A stretch of 64,000 bases of DNA. Source: Methylotenera oryzisoli. Lineage in GTDB: Bacteria; Pseudomonadota; Gammaproteobacteria; Burkholderiales; Methylophilaceae. The stretch is taken from contig CAMDXI010000003.1 of NCBI GenBank assembly GCA_945878695.1, positions 1-64,000 of the forward strand. Reading direction: 5' to 3'. Below the pieces are notes generated by a model. The model did no database searches and was not told the origin of the DNA. It was given only the letters and a program-made list of their open reading frames with translations. The position numbers were made by a program, and so were the translations under genes. How positions within the stretch are numbered: position 1 is the stretch's first letter; every line of letters starts with the position of its first letter. Shown here one piece after another: positions 39,778-52,094 of this stretch.

Positions 39778-41672
39778 GCCAAGCGCTCTACTTTTTTAGC
39801 GCGAGATTGGCGCTTTAAGTAAACCAGCAACAATGAAATAGCCGCTGGAGTAATGCCAGAAATTCGGCTGGCTTGGCCTATGGTTTCCGGTTTTTGTGCG
39901 TTCAATTTTTGCTGCGCTTCTATAGGCAGTCCGTGTATTTCACGGTAGTCCAAATCACTCGGTAAACCGGTGTTTTCTTGACCGCGACTACGCGCCACTT
40001 CATCAGTTTGTCGGTCTATATAGCCTTGGTATTTAGCCGCAATTTCAACTTGCTCGCGCACCGCCGGTTCTACTTCACCTAAGCCATCGTCACTTAAGGA
40101 CAACACATCGGCGTAACTGACTTCCGGCCTGCGCAGCAACTCAAACAAACTGTATTCGTGCTCCAAAGGCTTGCCGAACAATGCCGTCATTTTTTCTGGC
40201 GAGATATTAGCCGGCTGCACAAAGGTTCTTTTAAGGCGCTCTTGTTCTCGGCTTACGGCTTCTAATTTTGTGCTGAAGGCCGCCCAACGCTCGTCGTCCA
40301 CCAAACCTAATTGACGGCCGATTTCTGTTAAACGCATGTCGGCATTGTCTTCTCTTAACTGCAAGCGGTACTCGGCTCGGCTGGTAAACATACGGTAGGG
40401 CTCGGTCACGCCACGGGTGATTAAATCATCCACCAAAACCCCCAAATAGGCTTCATCACGCGCCGGGCACCAAGCGTCTTTACCTTGCGCATACAAAGCC
40501 GCATTGGCACCGGCTAACAAACCCTGGGCAGCGGCTTCTTCGTAACCGGTAGTGCCATTAATTTGGCCAGCAAAAAACAAGCCGGTCACGGCCTTGGTTT
40601 CCAATGATCGTTTTAAACCACGCGGATCGTAATAATCGTATTCGATGGCATACCCAGGGCGCAATATGTGCGCTTGCTCCAAGCCCTTGACCGATCTAAC
40701 CAGGGCCAATTGGATATCAAATGGCAAGCTGGTGGAAATCCCGTTTGGGTAAACCTCATTGGTGTTTAAACCCTCGGGTTCCAAGAAAATTTGGTGCGAT
40801 TCTTTGTCGGCGAATCGGTGTATTTTATCCTCGACACTGGGACAATAACGCGGACCGACGCCTTCAATGACGCCGGTATACATAGGCGATCTGTCCAACC
40901 CACTGCGTATGATATCGTGCGTGCGCTCGTTGGTATGGGTAATCCAACAGGGCAATTGCGCTGGGTGTTGGGCGGCATTGCCCAAGAAAGAAAACACCGG
41001 CACCGGGTCGTCGCCAGGCTGTATGGTCATGACGGAATAATCTATGGTTCGACCGTCTATTCTTGGCGGCGTACCGGTTTTCAAACGGCCGGCCGGCAAA
41101 CCAATTTCACGCAAACGTGCAGCCAAGGAAATGGCCGGGGGATCGCCGGCTCGCCCAGCACTGTAACTTTGCATGCCCACGTGTACCAAGCCACCCAAGA
41201 AGGTACCGGCCGTTAGCACCACGGCTTGCGATTTAAAACGTAAGCCTATCTGCGTGACCACACCAACAGCCCGATCGCCTTCTAAAAGAATGTCATCCAC
41301 GGCCTGTTGAAATAACCAAAGATTGGGTTGATTTTCCAAACGACGACGGATGGCGGCCTTGTATAAAACGCGATCAGCCTGTGCCCGCGTGGCTCTAACC
41401 GCCGGCCCTTTACTGGAATTTAAGATACGAAACTGTATGCCGCCTTCGTCGGTAGCCGCAGCCATAGCGCCACCCAGCGCATCAATTTCTTTAACCAGAT
41501 GGCCTTTGCCTATGCCGCCTATACTTGGGTTGCAGGACATTTGCCCCAAGGTTTCAATATTGTGCGTAAGCAATAGGGTTTTTTGCCCCATGCGCGCGCT
41601 GGCCAGCGCAGCTTCGGTGCCAGCATGGCCACCGCCTACAACAATAACATCAAAATTATCCGAGTAATTCAT
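39774..41672 (-). CDS. mnmG: tRNA uridine-5-carboxymethylaminomethyl modification enzyme MnmG (GidA)
   Basis: FAD enzyme that works with MnmE to install cmnm5U at the wobble base. It has 632 residues. The N-terminal [21 protein letters not shown] binds [27 protein letters not shown] and the two family signatures, [12 protein letters not shown] and [18 protein letters not shown], are present. Its partner mnmE lies 0.86 kb to the right on the same strand. It heads the mnmG-rsmG-parAB unit. Confidence 0.97.
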   Translation of the reverse strand: MNYSDNFDVIVVGGGHAGTEAALASARMGQKTLLLTHNIETLGQMSCNPSIGGIGKGHLVKEIDALGGAMAAATDEGGIQFRILNSSKGPAVRATRAQADRVLYKAAIRRRLENQPNLWLFQQAVDDILLEGDRAVGVVTQIGLRFKSQAVVLTAGTFLGGLVHVGMQSYSAGRAGDPPAISLAARLREIGLPAGRLKTGTPPRIDGRTIDYSVMTIQPGDDPVPVFSFLGNAAQHPAQLPCWITHTNERTHDIIRSGLDRSPMYTGVIEGVGPRYCPSVEDKIHRFADKESHQIFLEPEGLNTNEVYPNGISTSLPFDIQLALVRSVKGLEQAHILRPGYAIEYDYYDPRGLKRSLETKAVTGLFFAGQINGTTGYEEAAAQGLLAGANAALYAQGKDAWCPARDEAYLGVLVDDLITRGVTEPYRMFTSRAEYRLQLREDNADMRLTEIGRQLGLVDDERWAAFSTKLEAVSREQERLKRTFVQPANISPEKMTALFGKPLEHEYSLFELLRRPEVSYADVLSLSDDGLGEVEPAVREQVEIAAKYQGYIDRQTDEVARSRGQENTGLPSDLDYREIHGLPIEAQQKLNAQKPETIGQASRISGITPAAISLLLVYLKRQSRAKKVERLA

Positions 41673-41976
41673 TAAATTTTTATAACTTTCAATGGCTTAG
41701 TAAGTTTTTTAGCTCAAACACAAGCCGGCTTACACAAAGGCTAGATTTTACTTTAATAGCCACCAATAGTCATGTAAAAGCGGCTTTTTTAAGTGAGTAA
41801 GCCACTACAGATTTTACGAAAGGCTTGTTTGCACCTATGTCATAATTCATTAACTAGGCTGAGTGATAATGTGGGTGTAAAAAATCTAAAGCAAATTGCT
41901 TCAATCTGCTTTATCATATCAAGTGGAACTGTATAGTTTAGCAAGATCACTTTTATTAATTAAGACGGAGTACCAA
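41673..41976. other. Divergent intergenic region between mnmG and a cytochrome c gene
   Basis: 304 bp without a credible gene. It must hold the leftward promoter of mnmG and the rightward promoter of the cytochrome c gene. A GGAG stands before the ATG at 41977. I see AT-rich candidate promoter sequence but no pair of hexamers that I can name with confidence. Confidence 0.4.
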
Positions 41977-42420
41977 ATGAAACAATTAAATATTCTTTTA
42001 GTAGCATTGCTTGGCCTTACTGCAGTTTCTGCCCAAGCCAGCGTTGCCAATGCAGAAAAATTAATTATGATTTACACTACCCAAGCTAAAGCGGCCAACC
42101 CAGAATACACAGGTCCAACAGTAGCCGATGGTAAATTCTTCTTTAACCGTAAAGTTAAATTGGGCAACGGCAAAGAAATGGCTTGTGCATCATGCCACAC
42201 AGCGAATCCTGCAGACAACGGTAAACACGTTGCCACCCGTAAAGTAATTCAACCACTATCCCCTGCCGTCAATGCAAAACGTTTTTCTGACTTCGAAAAA
42301 GTAGAAGCCAAATTCACGCAACATTGCACGGACATTATCGGCAGCGACTGTACGCCGGCTGAAAAAGCCAGCTACATCACTTACGTGTTAACTGAAAAAA
42401 CACCTAGCGCTAAGAAATAG
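41977..42420 (+). CDS. SHP-type cytochrome c (DUF1924), solitary copy
   Basis: A 147-residue exported monoheme cytochrome. Residues 1-21 form a signal peptide (MKQLNILLVALLGLTAVSAQA). The heme motif CASCH is at 70-74. The SPAVNAKRFSDFEKVEAKF segment and the cysteine pair C117/C125 match the 62165-62572 protein and the sphaeroides heme protein family. Those proteins carry a disulfide and an asparagine distal ligand, and bind oxygen or small nitrogen ligands. The ATG at 41977, with a GGAG before it, is chosen over a frame starting at 41896. Unlike the second copy it has no DHC or cytochrome b neighbour. Function is unknown. Confidence 0.85.
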   Translation: MKQLNILLVALLGLTAVSAQASVANAEKLIMIYTTQAKAANPEYTGPTVADGKFFFNRKVKLGNGKEMACASCHTANPADNGKHVATRKVIQPLSPAVNAKRFSDFEKVEAKFTQHCTDIIGSDCTPAEKASYITYVLTEKTPSAKK

Positions 42421-42452
42421 GCTTGGGTTTTCCTGGCCTGATTTAGGCCAAC

Positions 42453-42488
42453 AAAAAAGCAGTGTTTCACGTGAAACACTGCTTTTTT
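42453..42488. terminator. Bidirectional terminator with embedded parS
   Basis: A perfect 36-base palindrome with an 18-bp stem: A6 then GCAGTG at the left edge, CACTGC then T6 at the right. It ends both the rightward cytochrome gene and the leftward mnmE. Its centre is the parS sequence at 42463-42478. Confidence 0.85.
42463..42478. promoter_or_regulatory. parS centromere site 1
   Basis: TGTTTCACGTGAAACA, a perfect match to the bacterial parS palindrome bound by ParB. It lies about 4 kb left of dnaA and is the core of the terminator hairpin. Confidence 0.93.
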
Positions 42489-42531
42489 TACATCCCTGCT
42501 TGCTGCACTCTGGGCATTAAGCCCTTGAGGC

Positions 42532-43881
42532 TTACTTGCCGATACAAAAATTACTGAATATTTCACCTAACAAATCATCTGGCGTAAATTCGCCAGTAAT
42601 GCTGGCAAGAGCATGCTGCGCTAAGCTCAATTCCTCAGCCAACAGTTCGGCCGCTGCTAATTGAGCGCTCGCCGCTTGCAAATGGGTTTGTACTTTGAAC
42701 AGCGCATCCAAATGCCGCGCCCTGGCCATAAAAATGCCTTCCGAGTTATTTTGATACCCGGCTAATGCCAATAAGTGGCTTTTTAGCAAATCCATACCGG
42801 CGCCAGTCTTAGCCGACAAATAAACGTGCACGGCGCCATCCACTTGCTTAGCCAGGGGAGACTCTTGGGCCACGTCAATTTTGTTGTGCACCCATATTTT
42901 ATGAATTTCCTGCGGTAATCGCGCTAAAATCGATTTTTCCGTTTCGGTAATACCGTGGGCTGCGTCCACTAATAATAATGCGATATTCGCGCTTTCTGCA
43001 GCCCGCCATGTTCGAGCAATACCAAATTTTTCTACTTCATCGTCGGTGTCACGCAGACCCGCTGTGTCTATGACATGCAATGGCACACCGTTTATTTGTA
43101 TGGCATTTTTTATGGTGTCACGCGTGGTGCCGGCAATTGAGGTGACGATGGCAATGTCTTCACCTGCCAATTGATTCATTAAACTGGATTTACCCACATT
43201 GGGCTGACCAACCAAAACCACGTTTATGCCTTCGCGCAATATACTGCCTTGTTTGGCTTTAGCAAAGACCGTGTCGAGTTCCGCCATGATGGCAGCCAAC
43301 TTATCTTTAACGCGCCCCTGGCTAATGAAATCAATTTCTTCTTCGGGAAAATCCAAGCACGCTTCTACAAACATTCTTAAATCAATCATTTTTAACAACA
43401 AGGCATTGATGCTCATGGAAAACTCGCCCGACAGTGAGCGCACCGCACTTTTTGCGGCCTCACTGGTGGCCGCATTAATCAGGTCAGCTACCGCCTCGGC
43501 CTGGGCTAAATCCATTTTGTCGTTTAAATAAGCGCGACGGGTAAATTCTCCAGGTTCAGCTTGCCTTGCACCTAACGCAATGCAGCGGGCCAACAAAATT
43601 TGCATGAGCGCCGTGCCGCCATGCGCCTGCAATTCAAGCACGTCTTCGCCGGTATAGGAATGGGGATTGGCATAGAAAATAGCGATGCCACGATCGATTA
43701 ACTCGCCGTTGTCCTGACGAAAATCCAGGTAAGCGGCGTGGCGCGTGGCAGGGCATTGCCCCAGCACCCCTAGAGCAATAATGGCCGCATTGGGCCCAGA
43801 AACCCTAACTACACCAATGCCGCCCGCGCCACTGGCCGTGGCGATGGCGGCGATGGTGTCGGATGACTTAGTGCTTGCCAC
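42532..43881 (-). CDS. mnmE: tRNA modification GTPase MnmE (TrmE)
   Basis: Partner of MnmG in wobble-uridine modification. It has 449 residues: an N-terminal tetrahydrofolate-binding domain ([31 protein letters not shown]), a helical domain, the inserted G domain with [14 protein letters not shown] and [13 protein letters not shown], and the C-terminal CIGK with its catalytic cysteine. Its start overlaps the yidC stop by 14 bases. The run rpmH-rnpA-yidD-yidC-mnmE is the conserved leftward block beside the origin. Confidence 0.97.
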   Translation of the reverse strand: MASTKSSDTIAAIATASGAGGIGVVRVSGPNAAIIALGVLGQCPATRHAAYLDFRQDNGELIDRGIAIFYANPHSYTGEDVLELQAHGGTALMQILLARCIALGARQAEPGEFTRRAYLNDKMDLAQAEAVADLINAATSEAAKSAVRSLSGEFSMSINALLLKMIDLRMFVEACLDFPEEEIDFISQGRVKDKLAAIMAELDTVFAKAKQGSILREGINVVLVGQPNVGKSSLMNQLAGEDIAIVTSIAGTTRDTIKNAIQINGVPLHVIDTAGLRDTDDEVEKFGIARTWRAAESANIALLLVDAAHGITETEKSILARLPQEIHKIWVHNKIDVAQESPLAKQVDGAVHVYLSAKTGAGMDLLKSHLLALAGYQNNSEGIFMARARHLDALFKVQTHLQAASAQLAAAELLAEELSLAQHALASITGEFTPDDLLGEIFSNFCIGK

Positions 43882-45499
43882 CTGATTTTTTTAGCAGGGC
43901 AGCGGCATGGATAGACTTGTTCACATACCATTGTTGCCATATGGAGATAATGTTGTTCACTACCCAATACAAGACTAAGCCAGCAGGGAAGAAGAAAAAG
44001 AACACACTGAATACCACCGGCATCCAAGTCATGACTTTGGCTTGAATTGGATCGGTAGGCTTAGGGTTAAGCTTGGTTTGTATGATCATGGACAAGCCCA
44101 TGATGATAGGCAATATGTAATACGGATCAACTGCCGATAGATCTTGTATCCAACCAAAGAATGGCGCATGGCGTAACTCTACCGAACCCAATAACATCCA
44201 ATACAGTGAGATAAACACCGGAATTTGTATCAATATGGGCAAGCAACCACTCATGGGGTTAATTTTTTCAGTACGGTAAATGTCCATCATGGCCATTTGC
44301 ATTTTCTGTCTGTCGTCACCGAATTTTTGTTTTAAGGCTTCCAAGCGCGGTGCCAATTCACGCATTTGCGCCATGGAACGGTAACTCTTAGCCGACAAGG
44401 GGTAAAAAGCCGCTTTAATTAACAAAGTTAATAAAATGATGGCCACGCCCCAGTTGTTAACCAAAGCGTGTATTTTTGCCAATACCCAAAATAATGGGGC
44501 GGCCACTATGGTCAACATGCCGTAATCCACCGTGTACTCCAGGCCAGGAGCGGCGGCAATTAAATCGTCTTTAATTTGTGGTCCTGAGAACAGTTTGGCT
44601 GGCACGGTTAAACTGGCTCCTGGCGCAATGGTATCCAATGCGCTTTTTGTACCGATTCTGTACATGTGCTCATTTAGTTTTTCCGTATAAAACTCGCGGG
44701 CCAAGCCTTCTTTTGGTATCCAAGCGCTAACGAAATAATGCTGTAGCAGGCCAACCCAACCGTCATTAGCACTAAGTTTAAGCGGCTCTTTTTCCATGTC
44801 CGAGAAAGACAATTTTTTAAATTTAGTGGCATCCGTGTAATACGACCCACCAGTGAACGTAGGCATCAAAGCCGAGCCTTGATTGGATTCATTATCGTGA
44901 ACGATTTGATAGTAAACCGTAGGCGCGATCGGCGCTGCCGTGTTGTTGTGTATCTCGTAATTCACGTCTATGGCGTACTTTTGTCGGTGGAAGGTGTAAA
45001 TTTTATCCACGCTGACGCCATTGCTTGCCCAAGTTAAACGTACTTCTAATTTATCTTGGCCTTCTTGCAGCGCATAACTGTTGGCGGTACTGCTAAACAA
45101 AGCATGATGAGTGGGTAAATCGGTGCCCAATAAACCAGATTGCGCTACATAAGTCATGGGTTGAGCGGCATCGTCCAACAGCACAAAATTGTTTTTATCG
45201 TTATCCGCCGCGCGATGCTTAAGCAATGCTAATTTGCGCAAATCACCACCGGTCGTCTCTATTTCAGCTTGATAAAGATCGGTTTTCACACTGATTCTTT
45301 GAGCGTGTTGCAGCTTGTAATCACCGGCCATGGAGTCGAGAGTTTGGGTGGCAACTTGGTTTGCTTGTGCTGAGGGTGTATTTTGCTCTGCCGCCTGTTG
45401 CACCACTGCAACCGGAGCTTGTTGGCGTTGCCATGCATCCCAAAGCATTAAAATCGACATTGAAAAAATGACAAATAAAACTAAACGTCTGGTATCCAT
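43868..45499 (-). CDS. yidC: Membrane protein insertase YidC
   Basis: Inserts small membrane proteins such as F0 subunit c, alone or with SecYEG. The 543-residue product has an N-terminal helix ([20 protein letters not shown]), a large periplasmic beta domain at about 50-340 and the conserved five-helix core. The hydrophilic-groove arginine lies in the segment [40 protein letters not shown] is a family signature. It lies 53 bp after yidD. Confidence 0.97.
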   Translation of the reverse strand: MDTRRLVLFVIFSMSILMLWDAWQRQQAPVAVVQQAAEQNTPSAQANQVATQTLDSMAGDYKLQHAQRISVKTDLYQAEIETTGGDLRKLALLKHRAADNDKNNFVLLDDAAQPMTYVAQSGLLGTDLPTHHALFSSTANSYALQEGQDKLEVRLTWASNGVSVDKIYTFHRQKYAIDVNYEIHNNTAAPIAPTVYYQIVHDNESNQGSALMPTFTGGSYYTDATKFKKLSFSDMEKEPLKLSANDGWVGLLQHYFVSAWIPKEGLAREFYTEKLNEHMYRIGTKSALDTIAPGASLTVPAKLFSGPQIKDDLIAAAPGLEYTVDYGMLTIVAAPLFWVLAKIHALVNNWGVAIILLTLLIKAAFYPLSAKSYRSMAQMRELAPRLEALKQKFGDDRQKMQMAMMDIYRTEKINPMSGCLPILIQIPVFISLYWMLLGSVELRHAPFFGWIQDLSAVDPYYILPIIMGLSMIIQTKLNPKPTDPIQAKVMTWMPVVFSVFFFFFPAGLVLYWVVNNIISIWQQWYVNKSIHAAALLKKSGGKH

Positions 45500-45552
45500 G
45501 ATTTTTAAGTTATCTTTAATAAAAGGTTAGTAAGGGTGTTGGCCAAAACGGG

Positions 45553-45771
45553 TTAAGGAATGGGATCGTGCCCACCAGCGTGCCATGGGTGACATCGAAG
45601 TAAACGGCGCAAGGCATAATAACTGCCCTTGAGGGCGCCGTGCCTATTAATGGCTTGCGTAGCGTACGCTGAACAGGTGGGATAAAAACGACATTGCTGA
45701 CCAAAAAAAGGGCTTAGCAATATTTGATAGCCTCGTATTACCCAGATTAATAGTTGCGCCATAATTTTCAT
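45553..45771 (-). CDS. yidD: Membrane protein insertion efficiency factor YidD
   Basis: A 72-residue membrane-associated helper of YidC. The family motif is clear: [23 protein letters not shown], followed by [31 protein letters not shown]. Three cysteines are conserved. It sits 12 bp after rnpA and before yidC. A second leftward frame over the same bases (45516-45704) is a shadow. Confidence 0.95.
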   Translation of the reverse strand: MKIMAQLLIWVIRGYQILLSPFFGQQCRFYPTCSAYATQAINRHGALKGSYYALRRLLRCHPWHAGGHDPIP

Positions 45772-45783
45772 TAGTGCTGGTTG

Positions 45784-46176
45784 CTACGCCTCATGGCCTT
45801 TGTTGTGGTTTATTTCCGCTCGTGCTAAGCGCTGATTCAATTTTACCACTAGCGCATTGAACTCCAGTTTAATTAACTGAAAATCGCGCTTATCGAACTT
45901 CTTTTGCACCCGTAAAATAATATCGGATGCCGAAATTTCATGCTGTTGCAAGCGAAAAAGTTCGCGCAGAACGCGCCGCATGTAATTTCTGCTGACTGCC
46001 AATTTAGCCGTTTTCTTGCCCACCACCAAGCCTAAGCGTGGCCTCTGAAGTTGGTTGGCTTGATAATGCAGGGCTAGGTACTCTGTTGCAATACGTTTGC
46101 GGAAATTAAAAACGGATGAAAATTCATCCGTTTTAATCAATTTGGCTTCTTTAAGGAGCCTGTAGCTTGGCATCAT
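45784..46176 (-). CDS. rnpA: Ribonuclease P protein component
   Basis: Protein subunit of RNase P, which matures tRNA 5' ends. The 130-residue product has the basic RNR motif region GLVVGKKTAKLAVSRNYMRRVLRELFR and the N-terminal LIKTDEFSSVFNFRKR. It follows rpmH by 72 bp. This rpmH-rnpA-yidD-yidC order is nearly universal at bacterial origins. Confidence 0.95.
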   Translation of the reverse strand: MMPSYRLLKEAKLIKTDEFSSVFNFRKRIATEYLALHYQANQLQRPRLGLVVGKKTAKLAVSRNYMRRVLRELFRLQQHEISASDIILRVQKKFDKRDFQLIKLEFNALVVKLNQRLARAEINHNKGHEA

Positions 46177-46248
46177 TACCTAAAATTATAGAATTTAAAT
46201 TTATCAGGATAATGTGCGCTGTAAAATCAGTCCGAAGCGGACTAAAAA

Positions 46249-46383
46249 TTACAGACCTAAACGTTTGCGACCCTTGGCGCGACGACGTGCAATAACAGCG
46301 CGGCCGCCTTTGGTTGCCATGCGAACTAGAAAACCGTGCGTAGTTGCACGACGTGTTTTAGATGGTTGATATGTACGTTTCAT
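46249..46383 (-). CDS. rpmH: 50S ribosomal protein L34
   Basis: A 44-codon leftward gene. The product begins [19 protein letters not shown] and ends [13 protein letters not shown], the invariant L34 sequence, very rich in Arg and Lys. It opens the leftward origin-side operon. It diverges from dnaA, and the 256-bp gap to dnaA holds their promoters and one perfect DnaA box. Confidence 0.97.
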   Translation of the reverse strand: MKRTYQPSKTRRATTHGFLVRMATKGGRAVIARRRAKGRKRLGL

Positions 46384-46483
46384 GTATTACTCCAACAAGC
46401 AAATAGCTATAAAGGGCGCTATTAGACACGATAAGCATCTATTTTGTCAACGTTTATTTAGTTTTGTCTGGTAAGTAAATGCC

Positions 46484-46492
46484 TGTGGATAA
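46484..46492 (-). promoter_or_regulatory. DnaA box upstream of dnaA
   Basis: TGTGGATAA, the exact complement of TTATCCACA, lies in the rpmH-dnaA gap. Such boxes commonly autoregulate dnaA and may also be part of the origin. Confidence 0.7.
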
Positions 46493-46639
46493 GTTTAACT
46501 AAACAGGCTAAAATACCATCGTGCGCTGAATAAAAATAAATAACAAAATTCACAGCCAAAAATTCAATAATTAGCAAAACAAAACAAGCGCTTAGATGCG
46601 TTTTTCTGGTAAATAAACGAAAGGAAATAACAATAGAAG

Positions 46640-48025
46640 ATGCAAAATTTCTGGCCTACTTGTCTGAGCCGTTTTGAACAAGAGTTGTCTAAGCAACAAT
46701 TCAACACTTGGATTAAACCGCTCTTTGCCGAAGTGAATGGCAATGTACTGAGGTTGGTTGCGCCTAATCGCTTTGTTTTACAGTGGGTAAAAGAACGGTT
46801 TAATAAAAAAATTGAACAATTTGCACGTGAGTTGCAATTAAACGACATACAAATCGATTTTGTTATTGCCAACATTGAGCCTGACCAAGAAGACAAAGCG
46901 GCAGAAAAACTAGGCGCCAAAATCCAAACTGAGTTGAGTAAGATTGCTGCCAGTCCATCGGTAGTCAAACCAGCTGGCAAAATGACAGTGGAAGCCACTA
47001 AAGTTATTTCCGGTTTAAACACTGCGTTTAATTTTGAAAATTACGTAACCGGTCGTGCCAATCAGTTAGCCCGAGCTGCCGCCATACAGGTAGCAGAGAA
47101 TCCTGGCGCGGCTTACAACCCATTATTCATATACGGCGGCGTGGGCTTGGGTAAAACCCATTTACTGCAAGCCATAGGCAACGAGTTAAAAAAACACAAA
47201 CCAGAAGCCAAAATTCGTTACCTGCATGCTGAGCGCTATGTAAGTGATGTGGTAAAAGCTTACGAAAATAAAGCGTTTGATGAATTTAAACGGCAATACC
47301 ATTCATTGGATTTGCTCTTAATTGACGACATTCAGTTTTTTGCTAAGAAAACCCGTACGCAAGAAGAGTTTTTTTATGCCTTCAATTCCTTAATTGAGGC
47401 TAAAAAACAAATTGTCATTACTTGCGACACCTACCCTAAAGAAATCATGGATGTGGATGAGCGCCTAAGAACTCGCTTTAGCTGGGGATTAACCGTAGCA
47501 GTGGAGCCACCGGAATTGGAAATGCGCGTGGCCATTTTGTTAAAAAAAGCGGAAGCGGTTAACTTAAACTTACCCGAAGAAGTGGCCTTCTTTATTGCTA
47601 AACAAATACGATCCAGCGTTAGAGAATTAGAGGGGGCGTTAAATCGTATTATTGCTATGGCAAAATTTACTGGCCATGCCATAGACGTGCATTTAGCAAA
47701 AGATGCACTTCGTGATTTAATAGCAGTTAGAGGTAGGCAGGTGACCATGGAAAATATCCAAAAAACCGTAGCCGATTACTACAAGATAAAAGTGGCTGAA
47801 ATGTACAGTAAGAAGCGCACGCGTAATTTTGCCCGGCCAAGGCAAATAGCCATGGCTTTATCACGTGAACTCACCAATCACAGCTTTCCAGAAATAGGGG
47901 AGGCATTTGGTGGACGTCACCACACAACCGTTATGCATGCATGCGATGAAATTGATTTACTAAGAAAAAATGATCCGTCTTTTACGCGTGATATTGGTTT
48001 TTTAATCCAAGTAATACGGGATTAA
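46640..48025 (+). CDS. dnaA: Chromosomal replication initiator protein DnaA
   Basis: AAA+ initiator that binds DnaA boxes and melts the origin. It has 461 residues: domain I at about 1-80 (FWPTCLSRFEQELSKQQFNTWIKPL), a short domain II, then the AAA+ core with Walker A GGVGLGKT at 166-173, Walker B LLLIDDIQFF and the sensor segment RFSWGLTVAVEPPE. Domain IV ends with the DnaA-box-binding signature GEAFGGRHHTTVMHACDEI. Domain II is short compared with enterobacteria. It is the first rightward gene after 22 kb of mostly leftward transcription. Confidence 0.98.
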   Translation: MQNFWPTCLSRFEQELSKQQFNTWIKPLFAEVNGNVLRLVAPNRFVLQWVKERFNKKIEQFARELQLNDIQIDFVIANIEPDQEDKAAEKLGAKIQTELSKIAASPSVVKPAGKMTVEATKVISGLNTAFNFENYVTGRANQLARAAAIQVAENPGAAYNPLFIYGGVGLGKTHLLQAIGNELKKHKPEAKIRYLHAERYVSDVVKAYENKAFDEFKRQYHSLDLLLIDDIQFFAKKTRTQEEFFYAFNSLIEAKKQIVITCDTYPKEIMDVDERLRTRFSWGLTVAVEPPELEMRVAILLKKAEAVNLNLPEEVAFFIAKQIRSSVRELEGALNRIIAMAKFTGHAIDVHLAKDALRDLIAVRGRQVTMENIQKTVADYYKIKVAEMYSKKRTRNFARPRQIAMALSRELTNHSFPEIGEAFGGRHHTTVMHACDEIDLLRKNDPSFTRDIGFLIQVIRD

Positions 48026-48250
48026 CTACTTGTTAGACTATGAATTAACTGTGGATGAATTGCGGATAAAGACACTAATTTGTTATAGCTAATTTTTAAT
48101 CAACAAATTGCCCACAGTAGAATATGCTTAAACTAAGGTAGTTTTAATTTAACTAACCCATTGTTTTATTTAAAAAATACACGGTTATCCACAAAATACC
48201 GCGCCATTATTATTGTTATTATTTATATATATATTATTTAGGTTATAAAG
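48026..48250. other. oriC: Probable replication origin (oriC) between dnaA and dnaN
   Basis: The 225-bp gap holds a perfect DnaA box TTATCCACA (48185-48193) and three one-mismatch boxes: TGTGGATGA (48050-48058), TGCGGATAA (48061-48069) and TTGCCCACA (48108-48116). A pure A/T-rich run with TATATATATATTATTT near 48221-48240 could be the unwinding element. Gene polarity switches here, and parS sites flank the region. The dnaN promoter must overlap it. Confidence 0.65.
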
Positions 48251-49351
48251 ATGAATATACAAATCAACCGTGAAACCCTGTTAAAACCTTTAACGTCCGT
48301 CACCAGTATTGTTGAGAAAAGGCATACCTTGCCTATACTCTCCAATTTACTATTGGAAGTAAAACAAAATAAAATTCATTTAACCGCCACCGATTTAGAG
48401 ATGCAAATTTCACTAACCGTAGACAGTGCAACCAGTGGTGATTTTTCAACTACATTATCCGCTAAGAAATTATTGGATATTTGCCGTTCTCTGCCCGATA
48501 ACGCTGACATCAATATGAACACGACGGAAAGTCGTATTACATTAAAAGCGGCAAAAAGCAGATTTAATTTGCAAACATTACCAGCAGCAGACTACCCAGT
48601 AATGACAAAAACACAAGGCACTACAACCATGGTGGTTTTAGCACAACGTGAATTAAAAGACTTATTAAAGCAAGTTGAATTTGCCATGGCACAACAAGAC
48701 ATTCGTTATTATTTGAATGGCTTATTGTTTGAAATTGCAGCCAATAAATTAAATATAGTTGGAACAGATGGCCACAGATTGAGTTTTACTTCGACCGAAT
48801 TAAAACAAAGCTACGAAAAACAAGATGTCATATTACCTAGAAAGACTGTGGTTGAATTGATTAAATTACTGGATGACAGTGACGATGAAGTACAAATAGA
48901 ATTGGCCAGCAATCAAGTGAATTTTAGTTTTGCTAATTTAAAACTGATTTCGAAAGTGATAGACGGTAAATTCCCAGATTACAACCGCGTGATTCCAGTT
49001 GGTCATCAAAACACCTTTAGCGTTGAAAGATTAAACGTGTTGTTAGCAATGCAACGCGCATCCATTTTATCCAATGAAAAATACCGCGGCATACGTATGG
49101 TGTTAAGTAATAATAATTTAAAATTGATCAGCACTAACAGTGATCAAGAGGAAGCAGAAGAAGAGTTGGAAATAAATTACAGTGGTGATGCATTAGACAT
49201 AGGATTTAACGTAACCTATTTAATTGATGTGCTCAATAATACTAACAGCGATCAAGCCAATTTTTCATTTGCCGACGCCAACAGCAGTTGCTTAATTACC
49301 ATCCCCAATAACCCCAATTACAAATACGTAGTTATGCCCATGCGTATTTAA
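48251..49351 (+). CDS. dnaN: DNA polymerase III sliding clamp subunit beta
   Basis: Ring-shaped processivity clamp, 366 residues in three repeated domains. It opens with INRETLLKPLTSVTSIVEKRHTLPILSNLLLEV and contains RYYLNGLLFEI, VGTDGHRLSF and the C-terminal YKYVVMPMRI, all typical. It is rightward after dnaA. A parS site begins 9 bp after its stop. Confidence 0.97.
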   Translation: MNIQINRETLLKPLTSVTSIVEKRHTLPILSNLLLEVKQNKIHLTATDLEMQISLTVDSATSGDFSTTLSAKKLLDICRSLPDNADINMNTTESRITLKAAKSRFNLQTLPAADYPVMTKTQGTTTMVVLAQRELKDLLKQVEFAMAQQDIRYYLNGLLFEIAANKLNIVGTDGHRLSFTSTELKQSYEKQDVILPRKTVVELIKLLDDSDDEVQIELASNQVNFSFANLKLISKVIDGKFPDYNRVIPVGHQNTFSVERLNVLLAMQRASILSNEKYRGIRMVLSNNNLKLISTNSDQEEAEEELEINYSGDALDIGFNVTYLIDVLNNTNSDQANFSFADANSSCLITIPNNPNYKYVVMPMRI

Positions 49352-49360
49352 AAAGCTTTA

Positions 49361-49376
49361 TGTTTCACGTGAAACA
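49361..49376. promoter_or_regulatory. parS centromere site 2
   Basis: TGTTTCACGTGAAACA, identical to site 1, in the 69-bp dnaN-gyrB gap. Unlike site 1 it is not extended into a longer hairpin, so it should not stop transcription into gyrB. Confidence 0.93.
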
Positions 49377-49414
49377 ATAAAAAGCATTAAACAAATCAAC
49401 AAACAATTAATTAA

Positions 49415-51844
<2,430 letters not shown>

Positions 51845-51868
51845 TTGTCAGCTTAGGCCCACCCAATT

Positions 51869-51892
51869 AAAAAAGCCCCGCGGGGCTTTTTT
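51869..51892 (+). terminator. Terminator after gyrB
   Basis: AAAAAAGCCCC pairs with GGGGCTTTTTT across a GC turn, closing the dnaA-dnaN-gyrB block. Confidence 0.88.
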
Positions 51893-52039
51893 AATGCCTG
51901 TAAAAATCGTCACGCATATGCATTAACAGGCCTATTGGGCCTTAAAAAGAAATTTACATGCCATCCTTAAGGTGCATGGCATTTTTCACCCCCAAGTGCT
52001 CTAGTTTGATTCGAATTAAAAGCAGTACCTCTGTGCTAA

Positions 52040-52066
52040 ACTTATTGATAATTTAATACGATAAGT
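52040..52066. promoter_or_regulatory. Possible autoregulatory operator of oxyR
   Basis: ACTTAT (52040-52045) and ATAAGT (52061-52066) form an inverted repeat about 30 bp before the oxyR start. LysR-type regulators usually bind such dyads at their own promoter. The half-sites are short, so this is tentative. Confidence 0.3.
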
Positions 52067-52094
52067 AATTCAAATCATTCTTGGGGGTGGCGGC

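Noticed and set aside
45516-45704. 62-codon leftward frame within yidD
   Set aside because: The yidD frame matches its family across its full length, so this is a shadow.
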